From positions 62,001 to 126,000 of the forward strand of contig NZ_SOAV01000011.1 in NCBI RefSeq assembly GCF_004364245.1: a DNA stretch of 64,000 nucleotides, written 5' to 3'. Made by a program: the position numbers and the translations under genes. Position 1 is the stretch's first letter. Every line of letters begins with the position of its first letter. This document shows, in pieces, positions 7,941-16,732 of this stretch. The notes beneath the pieces are model-generated. The model was not told the DNA's origin. It saw only the letters and a program-made list of their open reading frames with translations, and searched no databases. The stretch comes from Streptomyces sp. BK208. GTDB lineage: Bacteria > Actinomycetota > Actinomycetes > Streptomycetales > Streptomycetaceae.

Positions 7941-10694
7941 ATGGCCGCTCCCCGGAAGCGCAGTGCGAAGACCGCCGCGAACAGCACCAAGGCCGTGCAG
8001 GCCATAAAGCATGAGGAAACACGAGTGAACAACCCGACGGCGGACGCGTTCGACCTGGTCACGGAAGCGGTCGAGGCTGCCATGACCTGGCGTGGCAAGC
8101 GGGACTTCGCCAAGGACCCCCAGCTTGTCTGGAAGGGCAAGGACGAGCAGGACCGCGAGGACCTGGAGGCCCCGGCCCCTCCGATCTTCCGCCAGGAACG
8201 GATCGAGCCGCGCTATCTCGTCAAGCAGCTGCTGGACGAGACGAAGAGGCGACGGGAGAGCGAGGGAGGTGAGAGCGCCGGGGAGGAACTCTCGCTCTTC
8301 GGTGCCGAGTTCTTCGACGACGGCATCCCGGATGAGCTGGACAAGGTCGACTGGTACAACCACCAGATGAACTGGACCAACCGCATGATCCTGGGGGACT
8401 CGCTCCAGGTGATGGCGAGCCTTGCGGAGCGGGAGAACCTGCGGGGCAAGGTTCAGATGGTGTATATCGATCCGCCGTACGGGATCAAGTTCGGGTCGAA
8501 CTGGCAGGCTCGGGCGGACAACTCTCGGGTGCGCGACGGAAAGATCGAGGACACCACGCGGGAAGTCGAGCAGATCAAGGCCTTTCGGGATACTTGGGAG
8601 CTCGGAGTCAGCTCATATCTCTCATACCTCCGAGATCGCCTTTCATCGGCTCGCGATCTCCTCACAGAATCCGGCTCCATTTTTATCCAAATCGGCGATG
8701 AGAATGTACACCTGGTTCGATCACTCCTGGATGAAATTTTCGGGGCCGAGAATTTCGTCAGTCAGATTGCATTCACCACGACCAGCGGAGCGGGGAGTTT
8801 CGCAGGCGGGACGAACGTACTTGCCTCCATCGCCGACTATGTCCTGTGGTTTGCAAAGGACATCAATTCAGTCCGTTATCGTCAGCTCTATTCTACAAAG
8901 GTTGCTGGCCAGGCTGGCGCGAGCAAGTATTCAACAGTCGAACAGCCGGATGGTACACGCCGCCCCATCAAAAAAGAGGAACGCGAAAGCGGTCATGTCC
9001 CTGGCCGGCTGATGGTTGACGACAACCTGACGTCCCAGACAACACGTGTCGGACAGACTACCGTTTTCCCAGTCGAGTTTGGCGGCAGAGTCTTCACTCC
9101 TGGGACCGGCGGCTGGAAGACTAATCGATCAGGTATGGAGCGTCTAGTAAATGCCGGTCGAGTCATGCCGGCTGGCCGCACTCTGCGATACGTTCGGTAC
9201 TTCGACGACTTCGCAGCCACACCCATCACCAATGTATGGAATGACATCGGTGGCGTGCAGAGCCGTTCGGACCCGAAGATTTACGTCGTTCAGACATCGA
9301 CAACTGCGATTCAACGTTGCATGCTCATGTCTACTGATCCCGGTGACCTCGTCCTCGACCCCACATGCGGATCGGGTACTACCGCCTACGTCGCTGAGCA
9401 GTGGGGCCGTCGCTGGATTACCGTTGACACCTCCCGCGTCGCCATTGCACTTGCCCGGCACCGGCTCATGGGCGCCAAATTCCCCGCCTACCTCCTCGCC
9501 GACTCCCCCGAAGGAAAGGCCAAGGAAGCCGAACTCAGCCAGCAGCCGCTCGACCGCTCACCCTCGAAGCACGACATCCGCCGTGGCTTCGTCTACGAGC
9601 GTGTCCCGCACATCACGCTGAAGTCGATCGCGAACAACCCCGACATCAAGGAGGGAATGACCCGCGACCAGATCGACAAGGCGATCAAGAAGCACGCCCA
9701 ATTCGAGACGCTGTACGACCGCCCCTACGAGAACAAGAAGGCCGTCCGCGTAGCCGGCCCCTTCACCGTCGAGTCGCTCTCGCCGCATCGCTCCGTCTCC
9801 TTCGACCAGGACGTCCCCGCCTCCGAGAAGGCCGCCGAGATGATGCCGTCCGGCGCCTCGTACGAGGAGACGATCCTGGAGCACGTCAAGAAGGCGGGCG
9901 TGCAGAACGGCTACCGGAACGAGCGGCTGGAGTTCGAGTCGGTCGAACCGGTGTCCGGGCGGATACTGACCGCCGTCGGCGCCCGCAAGGACGCCGAGGA
10001 GGGGACACCGGCCCGCGTCGGTATCGCGCTCGGTCCCGAGTACGGAACCGTCGATTCCCTCTTCATCAAGAACGCGGCCCGTGAAGCGCTCCGGTTCGGC
10101 GAGATCGACCTCCTACTCATTCTCGGTTTCGCCTTCGACGCAAACGCGACCGAGGCAACCAACGAGATCAACCAGGAGCGAGGCGAGTTCTCCGTCATCC
10201 AGGAACGCCACGTCGGCAAGATGACCGTGCTCAACGTCCGTATGAACCCGGACCTCGCCATGGGCGACGAACTCGCCAACACGGGCGCCGGAAACCTGTT
10301 CACGGTCTTCGGCGAGCCCGACATCGAGCTGACGGAGACGAGCGACGGCCAGCTCGTCGCCGAGATCAAGGGACTCGACATCTACAACCCGACAACGGGT
10401 GACGTCCGTGCCGAAGGCCCGGACGACATCATGATGTGGTCGATCGACACGGACTACGACGCCGAGGCCTTCATCGTGCGCCACGTCTACTTCTCGGGCG
10501 AGAACGGGAAGTCCACGGGGCTCAACCCGTACGAGCGGCTCGGCAAGGCGCTCAAGGGCCAGATCGACGAGGAGGCGCTGTCCACCCTCTTCACCACGAA
10601 GTCCCGCCCCTTCCCCAAGCCCGAGTCCGGCCGCATCGCCGTCAAGGTCGTCAACTACTACGGCGACGAGGTCCTCAAGGCCATCGACATCTGA
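7941..10694 (+). CDS. Site-specific DNA methyltransferase (type III Mod-like, beta class)
   Basis: The protein has 917 residues. Motif IV DPPYG lies at 177-181 and motif I DPTCGSGTT at about 473. The order IV then I defines a beta-class N6-adenine or N4-cytosine methyltransferase, whose target-recognition region lies between the two motifs. The C-terminal 400 residues are an extension with no motif I recognise. It presumably protects host DNA from the upstream Res protein. Bases about 8,570-9,470 are visibly poorer in G+C (about 55% in a hand-counted stretch) and use AT-ending codons, unlike both flanks, so the recognition region looks recombined. An alternative GTG start at 8025, preceded by GAGGAA, is possible. 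Confidence 0.88.
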   Translation: MAAPRKRSAKTAANSTKAVQAIKHEETRVNNPTADAFDLVTEAVEAAMTWRGKRDFAKDPQLVWKGKDEQDREDLEAPAPPIFRQERIEPRYLVKQLLDETKRRRESEGGESAGEELSLFGAEFFDDGIPDELDKVDWYNHQMNWTNRMILGDSLQVMASLAERENLRGKVQMVYIDPPYGIKFGSNWQARADNSRVRDGKIEDTTREVEQIKAFRDTWELGVSSYLSYLRDRLSSARDLLTESGSIFIQIGDENVHLVRSLLDEIFGAENFVSQIAFTTTSGAGSFAGGTNVLASIADYVLWFAKDINSVRYRQLYSTKVAGQAGASKYSTVEQPDGTRRPIKKEERESGHVPGRLMVDDNLTSQTTRVGQTTVFPVEFGGRVFTPGTGGWKTNRSGMERLVNAGRVMPAGRTLRYVRYFDDFAATPITNVWNDIGGVQSRSDPKIYVVQTSTTAIQRCMLMSTDPGDLVLDPTCGSGTTAYVAEQWGRRWITVDTSRVAIALARHRLMGAKFPAYLLADSPEGKAKEAELSQQPLDRSPSKHDIRRGFVYERVPHITLKSIANNPDIKEGMTRDQIDKAIKKHAQFETLYDRPYENKKAVRVAGPFTVESLSPHRSVSFDQDVPASEKAAEMMPSGASYEETILEHVKKAGVQNGYRNERLEFESVEPVSGRILTAVGARKDAEEGTPARVGIALGPEYGTVDSLFIKNAAREALRFGEIDLLLILGFAFDANATEATNEINQERGEFSVIQERHVGKMTVLNVRMNPDLAMGDELANTGAGNLFTVFGEPDIELTETSDGQLVAEIKGLDIYNPTTGDVRAEGPDDIMMWSIDTDYDAEAFIVRHVYFSGENGKSTGLNPYERLGKALKGQIDEEALSTLFTTKSRPFPKPESGRIAVKVVNYYGDEVLKAIDI

Positions 10695-10700
10695 CACCAC

Positions 10701-10739
10701 CGGGTGGGGTGCGTACCGCCACGAGACGCACCCCACCCG
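10701..10739 (+). terminator. Perfect 14-bp hairpin between methyltransferase and UvrD-like genes
   Basis: Arms 10701-10714 and 10726-10739 pair perfectly around an 11-nt loop, starting 7 nt after the methyltransferase stop. No T-run follows. It may terminate or attenuate transcription or stabilise the mRNA 3' end, so the downstream helicase could be expressed at a different level from the Res/Mod pair. Confidence 0.6.
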
Positions 10740-10813
10740 CCACCGACCACGCCACACGAAAGCACCACGTCACCGCACCAGCACCAGCACAACAGCCAGC
10801 TTCGGGGGGAACA

Positions 10814-13582
10814 GTGCAGTTCACGGACGCCCAGCGCACCGCCATCGACACCCACGACGACAACCTCCTCATCGTCGCCTGCGCCGGTTCCGGCAAGACG
10901 GAGGTGATCTCGCAGCGGATCGCCCGCCTGATCGGGCGGCCCGGTGTCCAGCCCAGGAACATCGTCGCCTTCACCTTCACCGAGAAGGCCGCAGGCGAGT
11001 TGAAGGAGCGTGTGCACACGCGGATCCGTGAACTCCACGGCGAGGTGCACGGCCTCGCCGAGATGTACATCGGCACCATGCACGGCTACGCCCTCGACCT
11101 GCTGCACAGTCACGTGCCCGAGGCGTTCAAGTACAACGTCCTCAACGACGTGCAGACCCGCCTGATCATCGACAAGTACAGTACCCAGTCAGGGCTGACC
11201 ACGACGAACGCGATCGTCCAGGGAACCCCAAAGCCCCTGCGGCGCTGGGTCAACTCCAAGCTGTACCAGCAGGTCATGTCGATCCTCCGGGAGGACGACG
11301 TTGATCTGGACGGGCTCCGCTCCGACGTGGCGGACGGGCTCGACAAATACATGCAACTGCTCAGCGACCGCGCGTACTTCGACTACACAGCGATCCTCCA
11401 CAACACTGCGGTCCTGCTCAACGACGACAACGACGAGGGCGACGAGTCCGTCCTGAGCCTCCAGCGGCATGTCAAGGAGACCGTCAGGTACGTCGTCGTC
11501 GACGAGTACCAGGACACCAACCCGGTCCAGGAGCAGCTGATCCGCGGGCTCACCCGGCACGGGGCGAACCTCTGCGTGGTCGGTGACGACGACCAGACGA
11601 TCTACCAGTGGCGCGGCAGTGCCGTCGAGAACATCCTCACGATCGAGAACCGCTACCCGGGCGTCCGCCGAGCCACACTGAACGAGAACTTCCGCTCCAG
11701 CCCCGCCATCGTCGACCTTGCACGCCGAGTCGTCGAGCAGATTCCGCCTGGCGAACGCCTCAGCAAGGCGATGACTGCCGCGGGCCACCAGAACTTCGAC
11801 CGTGGCGACCTGCTGGCACTCGAATTCCCGGACACGGAGGCGGAGGCCGACTGGCTCGTGGACCGCATGGAGCGGCTGCGCGGCGTGCCGTTCCAGGACC
11901 GGGAAGGCAGCGAGCCCCGGGGACTCGACTGGTCCGACTTCGCCGTCCTGTTCCGCTCCGTCAAGGCCGACGCCGGCCCGCTCGTCGAAGAACTCCGACG
12001 CCGCGACATCCCGTATGTCATCAAGGGCCTGACCAAACTCTTCGAGACACCGGAGGTCCAGGCGGCCGTCAACTGCTTCCGGTTCGTCGCGGGGGAGGCC
12101 GACGAGCAGGACGTGATCGACGCATGGGTCGACGCTGGCGTCGGGCTCACGGAGGGCGATGTCCGCGCCGGACTCCCCGTGCTCACCGCGGCCATGCGGT
12201 GGGACGCGTCCAAGCCCTGGGACTCCACCACGCTCCAAGGCGTCTTCCTTGATTTCCTCGAAGCCGTGGAGCTGCGCGAAGAGCGTGTTCCGCGCGAGCG
12301 GGGCGAACTCGTCTACTACAACCTCGGTCGCTTCTCCACCGCGATCGGGGACTTCGAGCGCATCCACCTCACCAGCGAGCCCCAGCAGCGATTCGACGCG
12401 TTCGCCAAGTGGGTCGAGTACCAGGCTCCCGACTACTACGAGGAGTCCGACGGAGACAACGGCGGCTACGCCCAGCCCAACGCCGTCGTCATCGCCACCG
12501 TCCACCAGGCCAAGGGCATGCAGTGGCCGGCCGTCTTTCTGCCCGCCCTGCGCAAGAACACCTTTCCCGCCTCCGGCCGGGGCGGACTCGGCGTATTCCA
12601 CGTGGTCGAAGAGAACCTCGTCCCGGGCGCGGCCCGCTACCGGGGCACCGAGGCGGACGAGCGCCGCCTGTTCTACGTCGCTGTCACCCGCGCCCAGAAG
12701 TACCTGGCACTCTCCTTCGCCCCCACGGAGAAGCGCACGGGCAAGAAGCGCTCGGACTTCTTCAACGAGGCCACGCAGGTGCACACCGTCCTGACCCGCG
12801 AGGTCCGCCCTTCCTCCGACGGACGGCTCACGCCGACCCCAATGCGTGGTATCCCCGAGGTTGTCATGTCCTTCTCGGACCTGAAATACCTCTTCGAGTG
12901 CCCGTACTCCTTCAAGCTCCGCCTTCTGTACGGCTTCGACTCGCCTCTGCAGAAGGAACTCGGCTTCGGCAAGTCGCTCCACGACGTCATGGCGGAGATC
13001 CACAAACGGGCCATCGAGGGCGACATCGCTGCCCCCGAGGAGGCGGAGGACCTGGTGGAGCGCCACCTCAACCTCCCCTTCGCGAACAAGGCGGCGGCCG
13101 ACCAGCTCCGCCCCGCCGCCGAGACAGCCGTGCGGCGCTACCTGGAACGCCACGGCGCGACCCTGCACCAGACGAGATACTCTGAGCAGCCCGTCGAGAT
13201 CCACCCGGTCCCGGGCGTCACCGTCACCGGCCGTGTCGACCTGATCAAGCGACTGGACACGAACGAGACGTCGGTCGTCGACTTCAAGTCGAGCGAGCGC
13301 GCTCAGGCCGAGAACCTCACCCGTGACCAACTGCACCTGTACGTGCTCGGGTACCGGGAGCTGACGGGCCAGAACGCGGATGTCGTAGAGGTCCTCAACC
13401 TCGACAAGGCGGGGCGTGACACGCGCGAAATGGTGGACCCCGAGGTCATGATCGACCTCAGCAAGCGGGTCACCGAGGCTGCCGACTCCTTGCGCACCAA
13501 CCGACTGCCCCGCCTGGACAGTTGGTGTTCGTCCTGCGCCGGCTGCGACTTCGCGGGCATCTGCCGAAGCCGCGAGAGCTGA
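10814..13582 (+). CDS. UvrD/Rep-family helicase with C-terminal PD-(D/E)XK nuclease
   Basis: I chose the GTG at 10814, which follows GGGGGGA and puts the Q-motif (FTDAQRTAI) at the N-terminus; the open frame upstream lacks coding character. The 922-residue product has Walker A ACAGSGKTE, VVDEYQDTN, GDDDQTIYQWRG, NENFRSSP, TVHQAKGMQWPAVF and FYVAVTRAQ. The C-terminal nuclease domain has GRVDLI, the intact catalytic strand VVDFKS and a terminal Fe-S-type cysteine group (CSSCAGC...C). This is the AddA/RecB-like helicase-nuclease plan. Of the three nuclease-like domains in the locus, only this one keeps an orthodox (D/E)xK, so it may be the main DNA-cutting component. It is the last plus-strand gene of the array. 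Confidence 0.88.
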   Translation: MQFTDAQRTAIDTHDDNLLIVACAGSGKTEVISQRIARLIGRPGVQPRNIVAFTFTEKAAGELKERVHTRIRELHGEVHGLAEMYIGTMHGYALDLLHSHVPEAFKYNVLNDVQTRLIIDKYSTQSGLTTTNAIVQGTPKPLRRWVNSKLYQQVMSILREDDVDLDGLRSDVADGLDKYMQLLSDRAYFDYTAILHNTAVLLNDDNDEGDESVLSLQRHVKETVRYVVVDEYQDTNPVQEQLIRGLTRHGANLCVVGDDDQTIYQWRGSAVENILTIENRYPGVRRATLNENFRSSPAIVDLARRVVEQIPPGERLSKAMTAAGHQNFDRGDLLALEFPDTEAEADWLVDRMERLRGVPFQDREGSEPRGLDWSDFAVLFRSVKADAGPLVEELRRRDIPYVIKGLTKLFETPEVQAAVNCFRFVAGEADEQDVIDAWVDAGVGLTEGDVRAGLPVLTAAMRWDASKPWDSTTLQGVFLDFLEAVELREERVPRERGELVYYNLGRFSTAIGDFERIHLTSEPQQRFDAFAKWVEYQAPDYYEESDGDNGGYAQPNAVVIATVHQAKGMQWPAVFLPALRKNTFPASGRGGLGVFHVVEENLVPGAARYRGTEADERRLFYVAVTRAQKYLALSFAPTEKRTGKKRSDFFNEATQVHTVLTREVRPSSDGRLTPTPMRGIPEVVMSFSDLKYLFECPYSFKLRLLYGFDSPLQKELGFGKSLHDVMAEIHKRAIEGDIAAPEEAEDLVERHLNLPFANKAAADQLRPAAETAVRRYLERHGATLHQTRYSEQPVEIHPVPGVTVTGRVDLIKRLDTNETSVVDFKSSERAQAENLTRDQLHLYVLGYRELTGQNADVVEVLNLDKAGRDTREMVDPEVMIDLSKRVTEAADSLRTNRLPRLDSWCSSCAGCDFAGICRSRES

Positions 13583-13694
13583 CGGAACTCTGCCATCCCA
13601 TTTGAAAGTCCGGTCGTGGCCTGTGCGAGGGCACGAGAAGGGGCCCGTCGCCAGTTGGGCGTACGTGGCTCGGTACGCGGCGTTTAACGCCGGT

Positions 13695-13730
13695 GTGATG
13701 CGGGATCGGGCGGCACCGCTCCCGCATCAC
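13695..13730. terminator. Hairpin between convergent genes
   Basis: Arms of 11 bp (13695-13705 and 13720-13730) are perfectly complementary with a 14-nt loop. It lies between the plus-strand helicase and the minus-strand DUF397 gene and could end transcription from both sides. Confidence 0.55.
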
Positions 13731-13759
13731 CTGTCATCGGCCATTGACGCCTACACCGC

Positions 13760-13945
13760 TCAAACCTCCGTCACGAACCCCACGAACCGCGACCACCCTT
13801 CACGCCCCACTGCGAAGTGAGGGCGCGTCACGTCCTTGGAGTCCCGTACGCAGATGGCCTGTTCGGTGACGGCGACCTCGACGCAGCTGTCCCCCTGGCT
13901 GCCGCTGTAGCTGGACTTGAACCAGGCCAGTTCCGTCGTGCTCAT
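13760..13945 (-). CDS. DUF397 small protein
   Basis: The 61-residue product has the family hallmarks: an N-terminal W-F-K-S-S-Y-S segment, a central C-V-E-V-A strand, V-R-D-S-K-D, and a C-terminal W-x-x-F. DUF397 proteins in streptomycetes are encoded next to DUF5753-type HTH regulators and anti-sigma-like ATP-binding proteins, and modulate the regulator. Its ATG overlaps the stop of the upstream HTH gene (ATGA), so the two were translated together. Because the HTH partner is frameshifted here, this gene may be poorly translated or functionless. Confidence 0.9.
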   Translation of the reverse strand: MSTTELAWFKSSYSGSQGDSCVEVAVTEQAICVRDSKDVTRPHFAVGREGWSRFVGFVTEV

Positions 13946-14927
13946 AGCTCTCCTCGGAGTCGCTCCAGCAGACCCCGCGAGTCCTTGGCGTTCAGGGCCT
14001 GCGAGCGCAGTGTGTCATAGCGCTGGTACAGCAGGCTCACCTCTTTCGGGTCGGAGATCAGGCGACCGTTCTGCTGCCCCTCGGAGTACGCGAGCCGCTG
14101 CCCTTTCGGGGTTTCCAGAAGCTGCACGGGACCGTCCAGGCAGGCGTGCAGCCCGGCCTCCAACGGCACGATCTGAAGCGTCACGTTGCGTGGTGCGCTC
14201 CGCTCCAGCACATGGTCGAACAGCTCCCGCATCTGCTCCGCGCCCCCGAACCGACGCCGGAAGACGTGCTCTTCGACGATGAAGCTGAACGGCGTGGTCG
14301 GACGAGCTGTCGGGGGGAATGCGCCAGCGCGTCGCCCTGGCCCGCGCCCTCGCCCAGGAAAAGCATCCGCTGCCGCTCCATCCGCCTCGCCATGAAGTCC
14401 TCCAACTGGTTGTCCGGCGCCACCGGAACTGTCCCCTCGAACACCGCCCGCGCATACCCCTCCGACTGCAACAACCCCGGCACCAGCCTGCACTCGTACG
14501 TACACAGGCTCACTGCCACCCGCTCCAGCCGCGCCCACTCCCGGAACCAGGCCGCGAGTCCCACATCCCCCCGCCCCCGCGTCACGTACTTCGACGACTT
14601 CCGCAACGCGCCTGTGTTCCCGAGGAGTTCCTCAGACCGCACCACGTACGACTCGTCGGGCATCCGCCGCCCCAGCTCCACCGACTCCACGGTGTGCTTG
14701 GAGAAGCGCACCAGGTCCGCGAACTCGGCCCTGCTGTACCCCGCGTGCTCGCGCAGCGCCTGCTGGACGGCACCCCAGGTCCGCAGGCTGTCCGAGGGGT
14801 CGGGCTCGCGGTCCGGCTCACAGGCAGCCAGGTCGTCGCCGTCAGGACCACCGGCATAACTGCCGTCGCGGCCGTTGCCGCCGCCGTGGTCGCTGCCTAC
14901 GCTGTCGATGTCGATGCCGCCCGTCAT
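13942..14927 (-). pseudogene. XRE-family HTH / DUF5753 regulator, frameshifted
   Basis: Translation from ATG 14927, preceded by GGAGGTG, gives an acidic leader and a helix-turn-helix (QQALREHAGYSRAEFADLVRF...VESVELGRRMP). The start of DUF5753 follows (VPGLLQSEGYARAVFE, QLEDFMARRMERQRML). The frame is then lost. The rest of DUF5753 (FSFIVEEHVFRRRFGG...LQIVPLEAG...YSEGQQNGRLI) continues in the next frame to the stop at 13942. Adding one base in the six-G run at 14312-14317 restores a single open frame, so the lesion is probably a one-base contraction there, or a sequencing error. An intact gene would encode a DNA-binding regulator of about 328 residues that acts with DUF397. Confidence 0.8.
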
Positions 14928-15025
14928 CCGCGGCCACCTCCGGTTCCGTACACGTACTGTCCGTCGTACCTGCGCCCGACGGCACCCAGAGTGACGGACC
15001 GCGCCGCGTACCGTCCACGGAATGT

Positions 15026-15050
15026 GCCCGTACGCTGACGTACCGTACGG
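15026..15050. promoter_or_regulatory. Inverted repeat in the HTH/ATP-binding divergent region
   Basis: The arms CCCGTACG and CGTACGGG are separated by 9 nt and centred about 60 nt upstream of the ATP-binding gene start. The position between divergent genes and the dyad symmetry suit an operator. The regulator bound is unknown; the neighbouring HTH protein is the obvious candidate. Confidence 0.45.
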
Positions 15051-15096
15051 GCCGGACACCTGGAACACGCCCCCGCGCGCCCGTCACCGTGGCCTC

Positions 15097-15567
15097 ATGA
15101 ACGCAACCACACCCCAACTCTCCGCAACCGTACGCACGTTCTCACTGCTCTTGTCGTCCACCCGTCGCGGAGCCCGCCTCGCCCGTCTGCTCGCCGTCGA
15201 ACAGCTCCGCGCCTGGGAAGTGTCACCCGCCGTCACCGAGCGCGCCGAACAGATCGTGGCCGAACTCGCCGGCAACGCCGCCCTGCACGGCCGAGTCCAG
15301 GGACGCGACTTCCGCCTCGTCCTCACCCTCGACACCGGCACCCTCCGCATCGCCGTCACCGACGCCCGTGGCGATCAGCTTCCGCTCCTGTCGGCCTCGG
15401 CAGACGGAGGCCCTCTCCCCGACGCCGAGTCGGGTCGAGGCCTCCTCCTGGTCGCCGCCTTGGCCGACCGTTGGGGCACGGACCCGTATCCGCCCGGCGG
15501 CAAGACGGCCTGGGCCGAATGCGCCCGTGAGCCCCACGGCCCGGACACGCACAGCGGGCGTACCTGA
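15097..15567 (+). CDS. Anti-sigma-factor-like ATP-binding protein (HATPase_c_2)
   Basis: The 156-residue protein has the GHKL ATPase boxes: an N-box ELAGNAALHG, a G1-like IAVTDARGD and a G2-like SGRGLLLVAALADRWG. It resembles the short RsbW/SpoIIAB-like proteins abundant in Streptomyces. It lies divergent to the DUF5753-HTH/DUF397 pair, completing the usual regulatory trio. It probably acts in the cytoplasm as a partner-switching kinase or anti-sigma factor; the target is unknown. I chose the ATG at 15097 because the upstream in-frame extension overlaps the regulatory inverted repeat and lacks coding character. Confidence 0.85.
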   Translation: MNATTPQLSATVRTFSLLLSSTRRGARLARLLAVEQLRAWEVSPAVTERAEQIVAELAGNAALHGRVQGRDFRLVLTLDTGTLRIAVTDARGDQLPLLSASADGGPLPDAESGRGLLLVAALADRWGTDPYPPGGKTAWAECAREPHGPDTHSGRT

Positions 15568-15779
15568 CCGCGACGGGCGGGCGCGGTTCACCCGCTACGC
15601 GGCACGCGGCTGAGCACAACCCTCCGCCATGGTTGAGGAGTTCAAGCCAGACGTCTGGGCGAACCCGTCACCGCGACGGCTCCAAGCTCGAAACCGGTAG
15701 GCGCTGTCGGGGAAAATGCCCCCAGAACCGGCTGCCTGAGTGAAAGACTTGGGGCCTAACGACCCAAGGAGTTCAAAGC

Positions 15780-16511
15780 GTGGCAACAGATGCCCACGGC
15801 GGACCTGCGCCAGCAGAAGACGGGCGTGGGCAGCGAGTCCTCGACCTCCTGGACAAGGCAATCGACAGCCAGAGCCTACTGGTGCGCAAGAACATAGCCC
15901 GGGCCCGCCAACGGACCCCAGAGGCGACGCCGGCACAGGTGATCCGCAGTCTGGAGCGGATGTACGTCAGCGCCTTGACCGGGACCGGTGCTGCAGTTGG
16001 AGGAACCGCAGCCGCGCCCGGCGTCGGCACGGGAGTCGCACTGGCACTCTCGGCAGGTGAGGCTCTCTCGTCCCTCGAACTGAGCGCCCTCTTCGCGCTC
16101 TCGCTCGCCGAGGTCCACGGAGTCCCCATCGACGAGATCGAGCGCCGCCGAACGATCGTGATGGGAATCATGCTCGGCGGGAGTGGCTCCGCCACCATTA
16201 CCAAGGTCGCCGAGCGTACGGGGCAACACTGGGGACGTCAGGTTGTCGCCAAAGTACCCGTCGAGACGCTGCGTCAGATCAACAAGATCCTGGGAAAGAA
16301 CTTCATCACGAAGTACGGGACCAAGCAGGGGATCATCGTTCTCGGTCGAGTGGCACCGTTCGGTATCGGCGCTGTGATCGGTGGTGGTGCCAACGCCGCC
16401 ATGGCCACTCTGGCTGTGAGAGCCGGTCGTCGCGCCTTTGGCCCGCCCCCGACGTCGTGGCCAGGGCTGACGTCCAGCGCGCCGCCAACGTCCGAGAACC
16501 CGCCTGGCTGA
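15780..16511 (+). CDS. Hypothetical protein, possibly EcsC-like
   Basis: The GTG start at 15780 is preceded by AAGGAG. The 243-residue protein has a helical N-terminus, two glycine/alanine-rich hydrophobic stretches (about 60-90, with repeated GTG and GVG motifs, and about 190-215, with GIGAVIGGGANAAMA), and a proline-rich tail. The middle region (LSALFALSLAEVHGVP, then a KVAERTG stretch) recalls EcsC-family membrane-associated proteins, but I am not certain. It stands alone between the ATP-binding gene and a Cys-rich gene. No function can be assigned from the sequence. Confidence 0.6.
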   Translation: MATDAHGGPAPAEDGRGQRVLDLLDKAIDSQSLLVRKNIARARQRTPEATPAQVIRSLERMYVSALTGTGAAVGGTAAAPGVGTGVALALSAGEALSSLELSALFALSLAEVHGVPIDEIERRRTIVMGIMLGGSGSATITKVAERTGQHWGRQVVAKVPVETLRQINKILGKNFITKYGTKQGIIVLGRVAPFGIGAVIGGGANAAMATLAVRAGRRAFGPPPTSWPGLTSSAPPTSENPPG

Positions 16512-16732
16512 CCCTCGGTGCACTGAAAGTACGTCGAGCATCCCGCCTCCGCCATCACAGTCGATTACGGCGCGTCCAGCGCCTACGTGGTTGCCGCGAG
16601 GCCGCTCGCTCCGGGCCATCGGGGCGAGTTCACGCGGAACGTCCCGTCCGCGACGTCCCACGTGATGCGAGCCGAGACCGGCAGGAGACGGCAGCAGGCA
16701 CGGTAGACATCAGCTCAGCCAAGGGGGTGCTT

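Noticed and set aside
10436..10813. Longer N-terminal extension of the UvrD-like helicase
   Set aside because: The open frame runs upstream through the methyltransferase gene and the hairpin, with low-complexity Arg/Pro-rich translation. The GTG at 10814 has a good GGGGGGA ribosome binding site and starts at the Q-motif.
1..13582. Calling the array BREX or DISARM
   Set aside because: No PglZ-type phosphatase, BrxC-type ATPase, DUF1998 protein or PLD nuclease is visible. The presence of a methyltransferase and helicases alone does not define those systems.
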